A DNA stretch of 64,000 nt from Bradyrhizobium sp. CB1650 (lineage in GTDB: Bacteria > Pseudomonadota > Alphaproteobacteria > Rhizobiales > Xanthobacteraceae): assembly GCF_029761915.1 (NCBI RefSeq), contig NZ_CP121695.1, forward strand, positions 1,703,501-1,767,500, given 5' to 3'. The stretch's first letter is position 1. Each line of letters begins with the position of its first letter. The position numbers were made by a program, and so were the translations under genes. Under the pieces are notes generated by a model. It saw nothing but the letters and a program-made list of their open reading frames with translations. It was not told the origin of the DNA and did no database searches. Positions 44,899-54,602 of this stretch are shown one piece after another.

Positions 44899-45393
44899 TC
44901 AGGGCGCTTTTGCGGCGGGTACCCCCAGGAAGGAATCATACAATAGGGCCGCCACCCCAGCAACGATGGCCACGTCGGCCAGGTTGAAAACGTACCAATT
45001 ATAGGTATTTCCGCCGATCTCGATGTGGAACAGAGCGAAATCGACCACCGCGCCATAGGCCAGGCGGTCTATGCCATTGCCGATGGCGCCGCCGATGATC
45101 AGACCCAGTGCCACCGTTGCAAGCCGGGTGTGCGACCGTGCCATCCATACCGCCAGCGCGACCACCGCAACGGCCTTCACGACCATCAGCGCGATCTGCG
45201 CCGCCTGGTTGTCGTTCTGCAGCCAGCCGAAGCTGATCCCGATGTTCCAGGCCAGCACCAGATCAAAGAACGGCGTCACCCTCACCGCGCCGCGATGGGC
45301 GATGTCGAACACGTTCAGCAGCCAGAGCTTCGAAGCCTGGTCGAGCGCGACCGTGACCACGGCCGAGATGATGCCGGCGCGGAGTGGGGTCAT
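44899..45393 (-). CDS. lspA: Lipoprotein signal peptidase (signal peptidase II)
   Basis: The 164-residue protein has four membrane helices. The LspA signatures are D-Q-A-S-K near residue 18, then N-I-G-I-S-F-G, G-G-A-I-G-N-G-I-D-R (first catalytic Asp) and F-N-L-A-D-V-A-I (second catalytic Asp). It cleaves prolipoproteins such as the lipoprotein encoded at 4.8 kb. The 45393 ATG is used; upstream sequence is a palindromic repeat. It follows ileS on the same strand, the usual ileS-lspA pairing, but 191 bases with a repeat lie between. Confidence 0.95.
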   Translation of the reverse strand: MTPLRAGIISAVVTVALDQASKLWLLNVFDIAHRGAVRVTPFFDLVLAWNIGISFGWLQNDNQAAQIALMVVKAVAVVALAVWMARSHTRLATVALGLIIGGAIGNGIDRLAYGAVVDFALFHIEIGGNTYNWYVFNLADVAIVAGVAALLYDSFLGVPAAKAP

Positions 45394-45430
45394 GCGGCGA
45401 TGCTCGCTGCCGCCGCAACAAACTCCGCTG

Positions 45431-45578
45431 TCGTCCCGGCGAAGGCCGGGACCCCCGCGCGAGCGCTTTGCGCTCGTCGCGATAACCACAGGCGGTGGTT
45501 GTTTGAAGGACTCGTGGTCATCAGCCTTCGCGGCAATTGGCGGTGGTGGTTATGGGTTCCGGCCTTCGCCGGGACGAC
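45431..45578. repeat. Inverted intergenic repeat (GTCCCGGCGAAGGCCGGGAC family)
   Basis: Arms at about 45431-45453 and 45555-45578 are inverted copies of cgtcccggcgaaggccgg, and each is itself a hairpin. Between them a second inverted pair (ataaccacaggcggtggtt against tggcggtggtggttat) occurs. The element fills the gap between ileS and lspA. Confidence 0.8.
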
Positions 45579-45584
45579 ACGCAG

Positions 45585-48584
45585 TTAGATCCCCACCCCC
45601 AGCGCCTTCCACTCACGCAGCGCCTTGGCGTCGCGCGGAGTGACGTCGGGATAATCGGGATCTTCGCCGACCGTCGGCAGGATCTTCCAGGAGCGGGCGC
45701 ATTTGGTGCCGACCGCCTTTTCGACCACGACGGCGACGCCGGGAACGGCATCGAGGCGGAACGCGGTGGCAGGCGCCTCGCCCTCGCGCACCTCGTAGCT
45801 CGAGGTGATGCAGACCTCCGCGAGATCCGTGTCGAACAGCGTTATCAGCACGTCCCGGTCGACCACGTAGATCACCGGCGAGGCCTCGAGCGACGAGCCG
45901 ATATGTTTGGCGGCGCGCTCGAGCTCCAGTGCGCCGGTGACGACGCGGCGAACATTGCGGATCGTCTCCCATTTCGCGGCGAGCTTGTCGTCGCGGAGTT
46001 TTTCCAGGTCCTCCGGGAACAGCGTGAGATGCACCGAGGGCTCGGCATCCGGCCGGTACATCCGCCAGGCTTCCTCCGCGGTGAAGCTCAGGATCGGCGC
46101 CAGCCATTTCAGGATCGCGTTGCAGAGCAGGTCGATCGTGGTCAGTGCCGCCTTGCGTGTCAGCGAGGAGGGCGGATCGCAATAGAGCGTGTCCTTGCGG
46201 ATGTCGAAATAGAACGCGGACAGCTCGCTGTTGAGGAAGGCCGACAGGATCGCGACCACAGTCTTGTAGTCGAATTCCTGGTAGGCCTTGCGGATCGCGC
46301 TAGCGCGCACCGCAAGCTCATGCAGCATCAGCCGCTCGAGCTCGGGCATCTCGGCGGGCGCGACCGCGTCGGCCGGCTTGTAATGATGCAGCGTGCCGAG
46401 CATCCAGCGCACGGTGTTGCGCAGCTTGCGGTAGGTCTCGACCGTATTCTTCAGGATCTCGGGGCCGATGCGCTGGTCGTCGGTGTAGTCGCAGGCGGCG
46501 ACCCAGAGCCGCAAGATATCGGCGCCGGACTCCTTGATGACGGCCTGCGGCTCGATCGTGTTGCCGAGCGACTTCGACATTTTGCGGCCGTGCTCGTCCT
46601 GGGTGAAGCCGTGCGTCAGCACGATGTCGTAGGGCGCACGTCCCCGCGTTCCGCAGCTTTCCAGCAGCGAGGAGTGGAACCAGCCGCGATGCTGGTCCGA
46701 GCCCTCCAGATACATCACGGTGTCCTTGCCGCCGTCGACCTTGCGCTTGATGCCGGCAAGGCCGGGGAAATGCACGGGGTCTTCGAGCACGAAAGCGTGC
46801 GTCGAGCCGGAATCGAACCAGACGTCGAGAATGTCGTCGACCTTCTGCCAGTCCTCGCTTGCGCGGGACCCAAGGAAGCGTTCGCGTGCGCCCAGCGCGT
46901 ACCAGGCGTCGGCACCTTCTTTTTCGAAGGCCTCGCCGATCCGCGCGTTCACGGCCTCGTCCTGGAGGATCTCGGCCGAGCCATCGCCCTTCTCGCGCAC
47001 GAACACGGCGATCGGCACGCCCCAGGCGCGCTGGCGCGAGATCACCCAGTCGGGGCGCGCCTCGATCATGCCGTTGATGCGGTTCTCGCCCGACGGCGGC
47101 ACCCATTGCGTCACCGAGATCGCCTGCAGCGCGCGGGCGCGCAGCGTGTCGCCGGACTTGGTCTTGCCGTCAGCGGCCACGTCCTTGTCCATCGCGATGA
47201 ACCATTGCGGCGTGTTGCGGAAGATCACCGGCTTCTTGGAGCGCCAGGAGTGCGGATACTGGTGCTTCAGCCGGCCGCGCGCGAACAACATACCTTTGTC
47301 GATCAACGCCTTGATCACGGCGTCGTTGGCGTCGCCCTTCTCGCCCTTGTCGTTGATGACGCGCTTTCCGACGAAGCCCGGCGCATGATCGGTGTAGGCG
47401 CCGTTCTCGTCGACGGTGTAGGGGATCGCCGTGTTGATGCCGCGGGCATCAAGATCGCGCCCATGCGCCATCCAGGCGTCGAAGTCCTCGCGGCCGTGGC
47501 CAGGTGCCGTGTGCACGAAGCCGGTGCCGGTGTCGTCGGTGACGTGATCGCCGGGGAGCAGCGGCACGCTGAACTCGTAGCCGCCGCCAAGACCCTTCAG
47601 CGGATGGGCGCATTCGATCGCGTCCATGGTCTCGCCGGGAATGTCGCGCACCTTTTCATAGGCGCTCACGCGTGCCTGCTTGAACACCTCTTCGGCGAGC
47701 GCGTCGGCGAGGATCAGGAGATCGCCCGTCTTGGCCCAGTTATCCGCCGGCGCATCCGTCACCTTGTAGAGGCCATAGGCGATCTTGGGCGAGAACGAGA
47801 TGGCGCGGTTGCCCGGCAACGTCCAGGGCGTGGTGGTCCAGATCACGACACTGGCTGAGGCCAGCGCACCGTGCGCGGGTGAGGTGACCGGGAATTTCAC
47901 CCAGACCATGTCGGAGGTGTAGTCCTCGTATTCGACCTCGGCTTCCGCCAGCGCGGTCTTCTCGACCACGCTCCACATCACCGGCTTGGAGCCGCGATAG
48001 AGCGTGCCGTTGGCGGCGAACTTCATCAGCTCGCGCGCGATCTGGGCTTCCGCCGGATAGCTCATGGTGGCGTAGGGATGCGCCCAGTCGCCGATCACGC
48101 CGAGGCGTTTGAATTCCTCGCGTTGCACGCCGAGCCAGTGCGTCGCATAGGCACGGCACTCCTTGCGGAAGTCGATCATCGCGGCACTGTCGCGAAAGTC
48201 CGGCTTCTGCTTGCCCTTCTTGCGATAGTGCTCCTCCTCGACCTTCCACTCGATCGGCAGGCCGTGGCAGTCCCAGCCTGGCACGTAGTTGGAATCGAAG
48301 CCGAGCATCTGCTGGCTCTTGGTGACGAGATCCTTCAGGATCTTGTTCAGCGCGGTGCCGATATGGATGTTGCCGTTGGCATAGGGGGGGCCGTCATGCA
48401 GCACGAATTTTTCGCGGCCGCGTGCGGTGTCCCGCAGCTTCTCGTAGAGACCGATCTCGTACCAGCGCTTGAGGATCTCCGGCTCGCGCTGCGGCAGGCC
48501 TGCGCGCATCGGGAATTCCGTCTGGGGCAGGAACAGCGTTTTGGAATAGTCTTTGGCGTCGGACTTTTGCGGCTTTTCGGACAT
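45585..48584 (-). CDS. ileS: Isoleucyl-tRNA synthetase
   Basis: The 999-residue class I synthetase is full-length. The HIGH motif appears as G-N-I-H-I-G-T-A (near residue 70), the signature [10 protein letters not shown] follows, and K-M-S-K-S lies near residue 650. An editing (CP1) domain sits between, and a C-terminal anticodon-binding region (D-E-A-like ... [11 protein letters not shown]) follows. The usual C-terminal zinc cysteines are not obvious. It lies between ribF and lspA on the same strand. Long antisense open frames opposite it are shadows. Confidence 0.98.
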   Translation of the reverse strand: MSEKPQKSDAKDYSKTLFLPQTEFPMRAGLPQREPEILKRWYEIGLYEKLRDTARGREKFVLHDGPPYANGNIHIGTALNKILKDLVTKSQQMLGFDSNYVPGWDCHGLPIEWKVEEEHYRKKGKQKPDFRDSAAMIDFRKECRAYATHWLGVQREEFKRLGVIGDWAHPYATMSYPAEAQIARELMKFAANGTLYRGSKPVMWSVVEKTALAEAEVEYEDYTSDMVWVKFPVTSPAHGALASASVVIWTTTPWTLPGNRAISFSPKIAYGLYKVTDAPADNWAKTGDLLILADALAEEVFKQARVSAYEKVRDIPGETMDAIECAHPLKGLGGGYEFSVPLLPGDHVTDDTGTGFVHTAPGHGREDFDAWMAHGRDLDARGINTAIPYTVDENGAYTDHAPGFVGKRVINDKGEKGDANDAVIKALIDKGMLFARGRLKHQYPHSWRSKKPVIFRNTPQWFIAMDKDVAADGKTKSGDTLRARALQAISVTQWVPPSGENRINGMIEARPDWVISRQRAWGVPIAVFVREKGDGSAEILQDEAVNARIGEAFEKEGADAWYALGARERFLGSRASEDWQKVDDILDVWFDSGSTHAFVLEDPVHFPGLAGIKRKVDGGKDTVMYLEGSDQHRGWFHSSLLESCGTRGRAPYDIVLTHGFTQDEHGRKMSKSLGNTIEPQAVIKESGADILRLWVAACDYTDDQRIGPEILKNTVETYRKLRNTVRWMLGTLHHYKPADAVAPAEMPELERLMLHELAVRASAIRKAYQEFDYKTVVAILSAFLNSELSAFYFDIRKDTLYCDPPSSLTRKAALTTIDLLCNAILKWLAPILSFTAEEAWRMYRPDAEPSVHLTLFPEDLEKLRDDKLAAKWETIRNVRRVVTGALELERAAKHIGSSLEASPVIYVVDRDVLITLFDTDLAEVCITSSYEVREGEAPATAFRLDAVPGVAVVVEKAVGTKCARSWKILPTVGEDPDYPDVTPRDAKALREWKALGVGI

Positions 48585-48789
48585 GAGGATGACTGGCTCG
48601 GAAGGGCGCGGAAACGGATGGCGACTGGAATCGCGGGGTGAAACGACGAAATCCCGGTCTTGCGCCGAGCCGAAAGGCTCAGGCGGAAGCCGGGCCGCTA
48701 ATCCCTATGATGCGCCGCGCAAACATGGGCTCTCCATAGCAGCCGCGCCGGGGAAGCGCAAAGGGGGCTGGATGTGGGCCGTATGCCCC

Positions 48790-49761
48790 TCAATCGATCG
48801 TTCCCAGCCCCGGAAACGCGTCCGGGGCGGCGGCCAGCATGGCGCGGGCGCGGGCGGAGTCGTCGTCCATCTGGCGGATCAGGGTCTCGATGCTGTCGAA
48901 TTTCAGCTCGTCGCGGATGAAGCCGATGAAGGCGCAGTCAAGCACCTGTCCGTAGAGGTCGCCCTTGAAGTCGAACAGGAAAATTTCCAGGAGCGGCGCG
49001 CCGTTGTCGAAGGTCGGGCGTCGGCCGAAGCTCGCCACTCCATCCAGACGCTCGGTGCCGCGGCCGATCCGCACTGCGTAGATGCCGTGCTTCAGGCCGC
49101 AATTGTCATCCAGCCGGATGTTGGCGGTGGGATAGCCGAGGTCCCGGCCGCGTTTTTCGCCATGGACGACCTCGCCGGTCACGAACCAGGGGGCGCCGAG
49201 CATGGCGGTGGCCTCATCGAGCTGCCCTTCCGCGAGCGCGATCCGGATGGCGCTGGAGGAGACCGGCCGCTCGTCGATATCGACATGCGGCTGCACGTCG
49301 ACCTCGATGCCGAGCCGGGGCGCCTCGTTGACCAGGAGGCTCGGCGAGCCGACCCGGCCCTTGCCGAAATGGAAGTCGTAGCCGACCGCAATGCCGCTGA
49401 CGCCGAGGCGGCCGATCAGCTCATGGTGAATGAAATCTTGCGCGCTGGTCCCTGCGCGGGCCTTGTCGAAGGTCATGACCACGGCGCCCGCAAGCCCGGT
49501 GCCGGCCAGCAGCCGCAGTTTTGCCGCCTCGTCGGTCAGGCGGAATTGCGGGGTGTTGGGACTGAAAAACCGTCGCGGATGCGGCTCGAAGGTCAGTGCC
49601 AGCGCAGGACGGCCATGCGCCCGCCCCATCTCCAGCGCCGCCGCAATCACGGCGCGATGGCCGAGATGAACCCCATCGAAATTGCCCATGGCGACCACGG
49701 CGCCCCTCGGAATCGCGGAGGCCGGCGTGGTGTCGCGGATAACGGTAAAATGCGGGGCCAT
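48790..49761 (-). CDS. ribF: Bifunctional riboflavin kinase / FAD synthetase
   Basis: The 323-residue protein has the N-terminal FMN adenylyltransferase domain (A-M-G-N-F-D-G-V-H-L-G-H near residue 28) and the C-terminal riboflavin kinase domain. The latter is marked by G-R-D-L-G-Y-P-T-A-N-I and G-V-A-S-F-G-R-R-P-T-F. It makes FMN and then FAD. No FMN riboswitch is apparent in front of it. It precedes ileS by about 205 bases, a common alphaproteobacterial order. Confidence 0.97.
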   Translation of the reverse strand: MAPHFTVIRDTTPASAIPRGAVVAMGNFDGVHLGHRAVIAAALEMGRAHGRPALALTFEPHPRRFFSPNTPQFRLTDEAAKLRLLAGTGLAGAVVMTFDKARAGTSAQDFIHHELIGRLGVSGIAVGYDFHFGKGRVGSPSLLVNEAPRLGIEVDVQPHVDIDERPVSSSAIRIALAEGQLDEATAMLGAPWFVTGEVVHGEKRGRDLGYPTANIRLDDNCGLKHGIYAVRIGRGTERLDGVASFGRRPTFDNGAPLLEIFLFDFKGDLYGQVLDCAFIGFIRDELKFDSIETLIRQMDDDSARARAMLAAAPDAFPGLGTID

Positions 49762-49990
49762 CAGGGGAATTCTCGAGCCGGCGGGATCGGCCGGGACCGT
49801 GGCTTGACCCGCCGGACGAAGTCAAGCGGGGGATACGCCCGCCTTGAAGACGATTTGAGACCTTCGTCGATATGTCCAGTTAACGCGCTGTTTAACGCCT
49901 TGATGCTAGTCCTTGAAACGTGGAACCGCGGGACCTCAGGTCCGGCAGGTCCGATCATAATATTCCTGGGTATGCGTTGGGGGAGTCGAG

Positions 49991-50386
49991 ATGGCGGTTG
50001 ATTTGTCGATGCCGGTCCTGGTGGTGGATGACTACAGCACCATGATCCGTATCATCAGAAATCTGCTGAAGCAGCTTGGCTTTGAGAATATTGACGATGC
50101 CAGCGACGGTTCGGCGGCGCTGAACAAGATGCGCGGCAAGAAGTACGGCCTCGTGATCTCCGACTGGAATATGGAGCCGATGACGGGTTACGACCTGCTG
50201 CGCGAAGTGCGCGCGGATCCCAACCTCGCCACCACGCCCTTCATCATGATCACGGCGGAATCCAAGACCGAGAACGTGATCGCGGCCAAGAAGGCCGGCG
50301 TGAACAACTACATCGTCAAGCCGTTCAATGCGGCGACGCTGAAGACCAAGATCGAGGCGGTCTTCCCGGACATGGCGAGCGCGTAA
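49991..50386 (+). CDS. cheY: CheY-type single-domain response regulator
   Basis: The 131-residue receiver domain has the acidic pair D13-D14, phospho-acceptor D58, T88 and K110, plus the CheY-type Tyr at 107 before I-V-K-P-F. These are each one residue off E. coli CheY numbering. No output domain is present. It has a G-rich ribosome site and its own terminator, and is monocistronic. A 229-base upstream gap shows two TTAACGC-like boxes (about 49880-49897) but no clear promoter. It could be the partner of the CheZ encoded at 5.4 kb. Confidence 0.92.
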   Translation: MAVDLSMPVLVVDDYSTMIRIIRNLLKQLGFENIDDASDGSAALNKMRGKKYGLVISDWNMEPMTGYDLLREVRADPNLATTPFIMITAESKTENVIAAKKAGVNNYIVKPFNAATLKTKIEAVFPDMASA

Positions 50387-50407
50387 GCGCCCCATCAGAG
50401 AGATTTG

Positions 50408-50439
50408 AATGCCCGGGCTAGCCCGGGCATTTTGCTTTT
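50408..50439 (+). terminator. Rho-independent terminator of cheY
   Basis: A perfect 11-bp palindrome (50408-50418 with 50421-50431) is followed by a T-rich tail. It sits 22 bases after the cheY stop and just before the convergent HAD gene stop. Confidence 0.9.
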
Positions 50440-50462
50440 CTCGACAACGAAAGGCTAGACGT

Positions 50463-51317
50463 TCACCACTTCAATTCGCGGATCAGCGCCTTCGGCGGGT
50501 GGCCGAACAACTCCATCACGGAGGCCGGGTCGAGCTGGTCGAGGCCCTCGAACTCTTCGGAATGGATGCCGCGGGTGACGAACAGGCAATCGATGCCGAA
50601 CTCGCGCGCCCCGGTGAGGTCGGTGCGGACGGAGTCGCCGATCGCCAGCACCTTCTTCCGGTCGATCTGGTGGCCCTGGCGTTCGCCGGCGAGCGCCATC
50701 GCGCGCTCGTAGATCGGCCGGTGCGGCTTGCCGTAGAAGATCACCTCGCCGCCGAGCTCGCGATAGAGCTCGGCGATCGCGCCGGCGCAATAGATCAGAC
50801 GGTCGCCGCGCTCCACCACGATATCGGGGTTGGCGCAGACCAGCGTCAGCTTGCGCTCGCGCGCCTGCAGCATCATGCCGCGATAGTCTTCCGCCGTTTC
50901 GGTCTCGTCGTCATAGAGGCCGGTGCAGACGATGTAGTCGGCCTCCTCCAGCGGCGCGAGCACCGCGTCGAGACCGCGATAGATCGAGTTGTCGCGCTCG
51001 GGGCCGAGCCAGAACATCTTGCGGCCGGGATGGTCGGCGACATAGAGCCGCGTCAGATCGCCCGAAGAGACGATCGCGTCATAGGTCTCGTCGGCGACGC
51101 CGAGCTTGCGCAATTGCCGCTGCACGGAGTCGGCGGGGCGGGGCGCATTGGTGATCAAAATCACCGTACCGCCGCGGCTGCGATAGGTGTGCAGCGCCTC
51201 GCACGCCTCGGGGAAGGATTCCAGGCCATTATGGACCACGCCCCAGATGTCGCTGAGCACGACGTCCACACCGCCCGCGAGATCGCGCAGGCTTTCGACG
51301 AAATGCAACGTGGTCAT
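50463..51317 (-). CDS. HAD-superfamily class IIA phosphatase (TIGR01459-like)
   Basis: The 284-residue protein has V-L-S-D-I-W-G-V-V-H-N-G (nucleophile Asp near residue 23), then I-L-I-T-N-A-P-R-P (motif II), K-P-H-R-P-I-Y (motif III Lys) and I-G-D-S-V-R-T-D-L-T-G-A (motif IV acids). A capped IIA arrangement lies between motifs II and III. Such enzymes hydrolyse small phosphorylated sugars or nucleotides. In motif I the usual D-x-D-G is D-I-W-G, as in this subfamily. The natural substrate is unknown. It lies downstream of the EAL-domain gene on the same strand, 15 bases away. Confidence 0.9.
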   Translation of the reverse strand: MTTLHFVESLRDLAGGVDVVLSDIWGVVHNGLESFPEACEALHTYRSRGGTVILITNAPRPADSVQRQLRKLGVADETYDAIVSSGDLTRLYVADHPGRKMFWLGPERDNSIYRGLDAVLAPLEEADYIVCTGLYDDETETAEDYRGMMLQARERKLTLVCANPDIVVERGDRLIYCAGAIAELYRELGGEVIFYGKPHRPIYERAMALAGERQGHQIDRKKVLAIGDSVRTDLTGAREFGIDCLFVTRGIHSEEFEGLDQLDPASVMELFGHPPKALIRELKW

Positions 51318-51332
51318 GATGTGCGCGGCCGA

Positions 51333-52778
51333 TCAGATGCGGCGCGCGAGCGCCGCGTTGCCGGTGATACGTTGTGACGGAGGCGCCGCAGGCGTCGCCA
51401 CTGGGCTGGGGGTACCGGAGCCATTGGATCCCTGAATGTCCTGCGCCGGGTTCGGCGCGGCCCCGGCGGTAGCAGATGCACCCTCCGGCCGCAATGGCCG
51501 GGGCGGCGCGAACAGGAAGCCCTGGCCGAACCGGATGTCATAGTCGAGCAGGTCAACCACCGCGCGCTCGCCCTCGATCCGCTCGGCGATCAGGTCGATG
51601 CCGAAACGGCCGAGCAGGTCGGACAGGTCGGACGGATGGATGTCCGAGGCCGAGGCCTGCCTCGGGTCGAGCAGGAGGGTGGCCGGGACCTTGATGAAGC
51701 GCACGCCGCGGTCGGCCAGCTCGCGCGGCTCGATCCGTAAGTCGGTGACATGGTCGATCGAGAAGCGGAAGCCGCGCTGGGCCAGTGCGGCGAGATTCTC
51801 GGTCTCGGCGGGGCCGAGGTTGCGGAAGGTCGACTGCTTGAACTCCAGCACCAGCGAGGGCGCCAGTGCCCGGTTGGCTTCGAGGAAATCGAGGCATTGC
51901 GCGAAGGTGGTGGAGTTGCCGAGCGTGGAGGCGGCGACGTTGCAGAACACCCCGACATCCTTGGTGCGCACCATCAGACGGCGCAGCACCTGCACGCAGC
52001 GCAGCATCACCATGTTGTCGATGCGTCCGATCAGCCCCGACGCTTCGGCAATGCTGATGAACTCCTCCGCCGCGATGAGCTGGTCGCGCTCGTCGCGCAC
52101 CCGCGTCACCGCCTCATAGAAGCGAACCTTGCGTTGCGGCAGCGTCACCATCGGCTGGAGGAAGATGTCGATGCGGTTCTCGTCGATCGCGTTTCGCAGC
52201 GTGGCCAGGAGCTGGGTCTGGTTGCGCCCGCCGGTGGTCTGCACGGCTGGCACCGGTCGTGGCGCGGCCGGCGGCAGGGGCGGAGCGACCGGCTTCTCCT
52301 CGGTCGTCGCGACAAATTCGAGCGGCGCGTCCGGTTCCGGCTTGGCAAGCGGGGCGGCGGCAGCCGGCGTGGCGGCGGTCAGCAGGTCCTCATGGGCCGA
52401 CACGGTCGCGGCGAGTTGCTTGACCAGCCCGCCGAGCTCGTTGATCTCGCCGACGACCGACTGGATCCGGTCAGAGTTGGTCGAGTTGGCCGAAGCGACG
52501 CGCCCTTCGACTGCCGCAAGCCGGCGCCCGAACTCGGCCACCTGGCGGGCGAGGTCGGCAGTGCCGCGCGACAGGTCGGCGATCTGGCCGCCGACGTCGC
52601 TGCGGTCGCGCAGCCGCATCGAGACCGCATTGTAGAGGATCAGGAAAGTCAGCGCGGTCAGTGCCACGATGGCCGACTCCGTTCCGCTGATGCCGGCGAC
52701 CGAATACAGCACAAGCCCGAGCGAGGCTGCGACCAGAACCATGCAGATGGCGATGAAGATCGTCGAAATGCGAATCAT
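51333..52778 (-). CDS. EAL-domain membrane protein, probably degenerate phosphodiesterase
   Basis: The 481-residue product has two N-terminal membrane helices (about 2-25 and 30-50). A coiled-coil (about 60-135), a Pro/Ala linker and an EAL domain (about 190-430) follow. Key sites are E222-A-V in place of EAL, N280, E312, D342-H343 in place of D-D, K363, and G-Q-G-F-L-F-A-P-P. The second metal Asp is His, so c-di-GMP cleavage may be weak or absent and it may act as a c-di-GMP sensor. A Gly/Pro/Ala tail ends the protein. The ATG at 52778 is used; a GTG four codons upstream is possible. Confidence 0.88.
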   Translation of the reverse strand: MIRISTIFIAICMVLVAASLGLVLYSVAGISGTESAIVALTALTFLILYNAVSMRLRDRSDVGGQIADLSRGTADLARQVAEFGRRLAAVEGRVASANSTNSDRIQSVVGEINELGGLVKQLAATVSAHEDLLTAATPAAAAPLAKPEPDAPLEFVATTEEKPVAPPLPPAAPRPVPAVQTTGGRNQTQLLATLRNAIDENRIDIFLQPMVTLPQRKVRFYEAVTRVRDERDQLIAAEEFISIAEASGLIGRIDNMVMLRCVQVLRRLMVRTKDVGVFCNVAASTLGNSTTFAQCLDFLEANRALAPSLVLEFKQSTFRNLGPAETENLAALAQRGFRFSIDHVTDLRIEPRELADRGVRFIKVPATLLLDPRQASASDIHPSDLSDLLGRFGIDLIAERIEGERAVVDLLDYDIRFGQGFLFAPPRPLRPEGASATAGAAPNPAQDIQGSNGSGTPSPVATPAAPPSQRITGNAALARRI

Positions 52779-52920
52779 GCCGCGCGTCACGCCTCAAGAG
52801 CTGATTGTCTCATCCGGGAGAACACGGGCTGCCTTCGGGCCCGTCACGCCTCATGCTCCCCCAAGCGACGCGAGCTTAACATCATTTGTTGATTCGAGGG
52901 GATAGCGACCTCCTTGCGGC

Positions 52921-54483
52921 TTATGTCAGGCCGGCGCGGCGAAAGCCTTCCAGGTAGCGCTCGCGATCGGGGGCGAGCTTGATCGGCATGAACTCGGCGA
53001 TCCAGGCGAGCGAGACGTTTGGCTGGGCACGGCGGAGTTCCAGCAGTGCCGCACGGGCGATCCCGGTATGTCCCGCCATGCCGGCGGCGGAGGTCAGCAC
53101 CCGGTGCGCGCCGACGAAGTCGCTGCGCTGGCGCAAGGACTCCTGCGCCAGCCGGATCGCCTCCTCGTAGTCGGTGCCGAGGAAGCGGGCATAGGCGGCG
53201 ATGCCGAAATAGACAGGCGCATAGGGATCGCGCGGGCTGAGGCGGATCGCCCGGCGCGCGGCGGTGTCGGCGTCGTGCCAGCGGCCGCAATAGCCGAGTG
53301 CCAGCCCGTAATAGCCCTGCGCCAACGCGAAGTTCGGATTGAGCTGCAGCGCGGTCTCGAATTCGGCGAGGGAGTCGTCGAACCGCCGCGCGAACAAATG
53401 GACGTGGCCGAGCGCGTTATGCGCCCAGGCGTCCTCGTCGTCGGCGTGGATCGCGGCACGCGCCGCGCGTTCGGCGGCCGGCATTGCCGATGCCATCTCC
53501 ATCCAGCCCATATGGGCCGTGAACATGTAGCTGGTGCCGAGCAGCCCGAGCGCCTTGCCGTAATTCGGGTCGAGCGCGATGGCCTTTTCGAGCAGCGCCT
53601 GCGCGACGACATGATCCTGCCGCGTCACGCGCCAGTAATGCGACAGCGCGCGCATCAGCAGGTCCCAGGCGTCCATGCTGTCGGGCGGCTTGCGCTGGGC
53701 GCGGAAGCTTTCAGCGGCATAGAGCTGCGGCTCGATCGCGGCGACGATGGCTTCCGTGATCTCGTCCTGCACGGCAAAGACGTCGGCGAGCTCGCGATCG
53801 TAGCGTTCGGCCCACAGATGACTGCCTGTGGCGACGTCGTTGAGCTGGGCCGTGATGCGGACGCGACCACCGCCCTTGCGGACGCTGCCTTCGACGACGT
53901 AGCGCACGCCGAGCTCCTCGGCAATCTGCCGCAGGTGAACGGTCCGACCCTTGTAGATGAACCAGGAGTTGCGCGCGATGACGAAGAACCAGCGTAACTT
54001 CGACAGCGCCGTGATGATGTCCTCGCTGATGCCGTCGGAGAAATAATCCTGCTCGGCCTCGCCGCTCATGTTGGTGAAAGGCAGCACTGCGATCGCGGGA
54101 CGGTCGGGCAGCGGCAGACCGGCCGGCGCCGCCTCGACCGGCTGGCTTGGGATGACGGGACTGCCGGCGATAGTGGCCTCTTGCACCTCGCCGACGAAGC
54201 GCACGCCCTTGCGCGCCACGGTGCGGATCAGCCGCTGCTCCTCGCCGGAATCATTGACCGCGCGCCGCGCCGCGTTGATCCGGCTCGTCAGCGTGGAATC
54301 GGAGACGACGCGGCCGCTCCAGATCGCATCGAGCAGATTGTCCCGCGTCACCACCCGCTCGCGATTGCGCACCAGATAGATCAGGAGATCGAACACCTGG
54401 GGCTCGAGCGCAACCAGCGTGCCCGCCCGCCGCAGTTCGCGGCGCGCGGGATCAAGCACGAAGTCCTCGAACCGGAACGCCAC
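52921..54483 (-). CDS. Winged-helix regulator with TolB-like and TPR domains
   Basis: The 520-residue protein has an OmpR/PhoB-type winged helix (about 1-105, ending R-T-V-A-R-K-G-V-R-F-V). Next comes a segment like those in adenylate-cyclase-type and TolB-type proteins: A-V-L-P-F-T-N-M-S-G-E-A-E-Q-D-Y-F-S-D-G-I-S-E-D-I, about 128-250. TPR-like repeats follow to the C-terminus. No receiver domain is present, so it is CadC/HilA-like in plan but without a membrane helix. It is divergent from a methyltransferase gene (119 bases), a likely target. Confidence 0.88.
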   Translation of the reverse strand: MAFRFEDFVLDPARRELRRAGTLVALEPQVFDLLIYLVRNRERVVTRDNLLDAIWSGRVVSDSTLTSRINAARRAVNDSGEEQRLIRTVARKGVRFVGEVQEATIAGSPVIPSQPVEAAPAGLPLPDRPAIAVLPFTNMSGEAEQDYFSDGISEDIITALSKLRWFFVIARNSWFIYKGRTVHLRQIAEELGVRYVVEGSVRKGGGRVRITAQLNDVATGSHLWAERYDRELADVFAVQDEITEAIVAAIEPQLYAAESFRAQRKPPDSMDAWDLLMRALSHYWRVTRQDHVVAQALLEKAIALDPNYGKALGLLGTSYMFTAHMGWMEMASAMPAAERAARAAIHADDEDAWAHNALGHVHLFARRFDDSLAEFETALQLNPNFALAQGYYGLALGYCGRWHDADTAARRAIRLSPRDPYAPVYFGIAAYARFLGTDYEEAIRLAQESLRQRSDFVGAHRVLTSAAGMAGHTGIARAALLELRRAQPNVSLAWIAEFMPIKLAPDRERYLEGFRRAGLT

Positions 54484-54602
54484 CTTCGCCTCGGCTCCCG
54501 CTCGGAAATCAAGCGGCTCTCAGGGTAAAATAACGGGCCTCTCAAGGCCAGCCGATCGCGTGCGCCCTATCGTCTCGGCACTCTCAACCACAGGAGATGG
54601 CC

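Noticed and set aside
45537..47858. 773-codon plus-strand frame
   Set aside because: It lies opposite ileS and shows no domain; a composition shadow.
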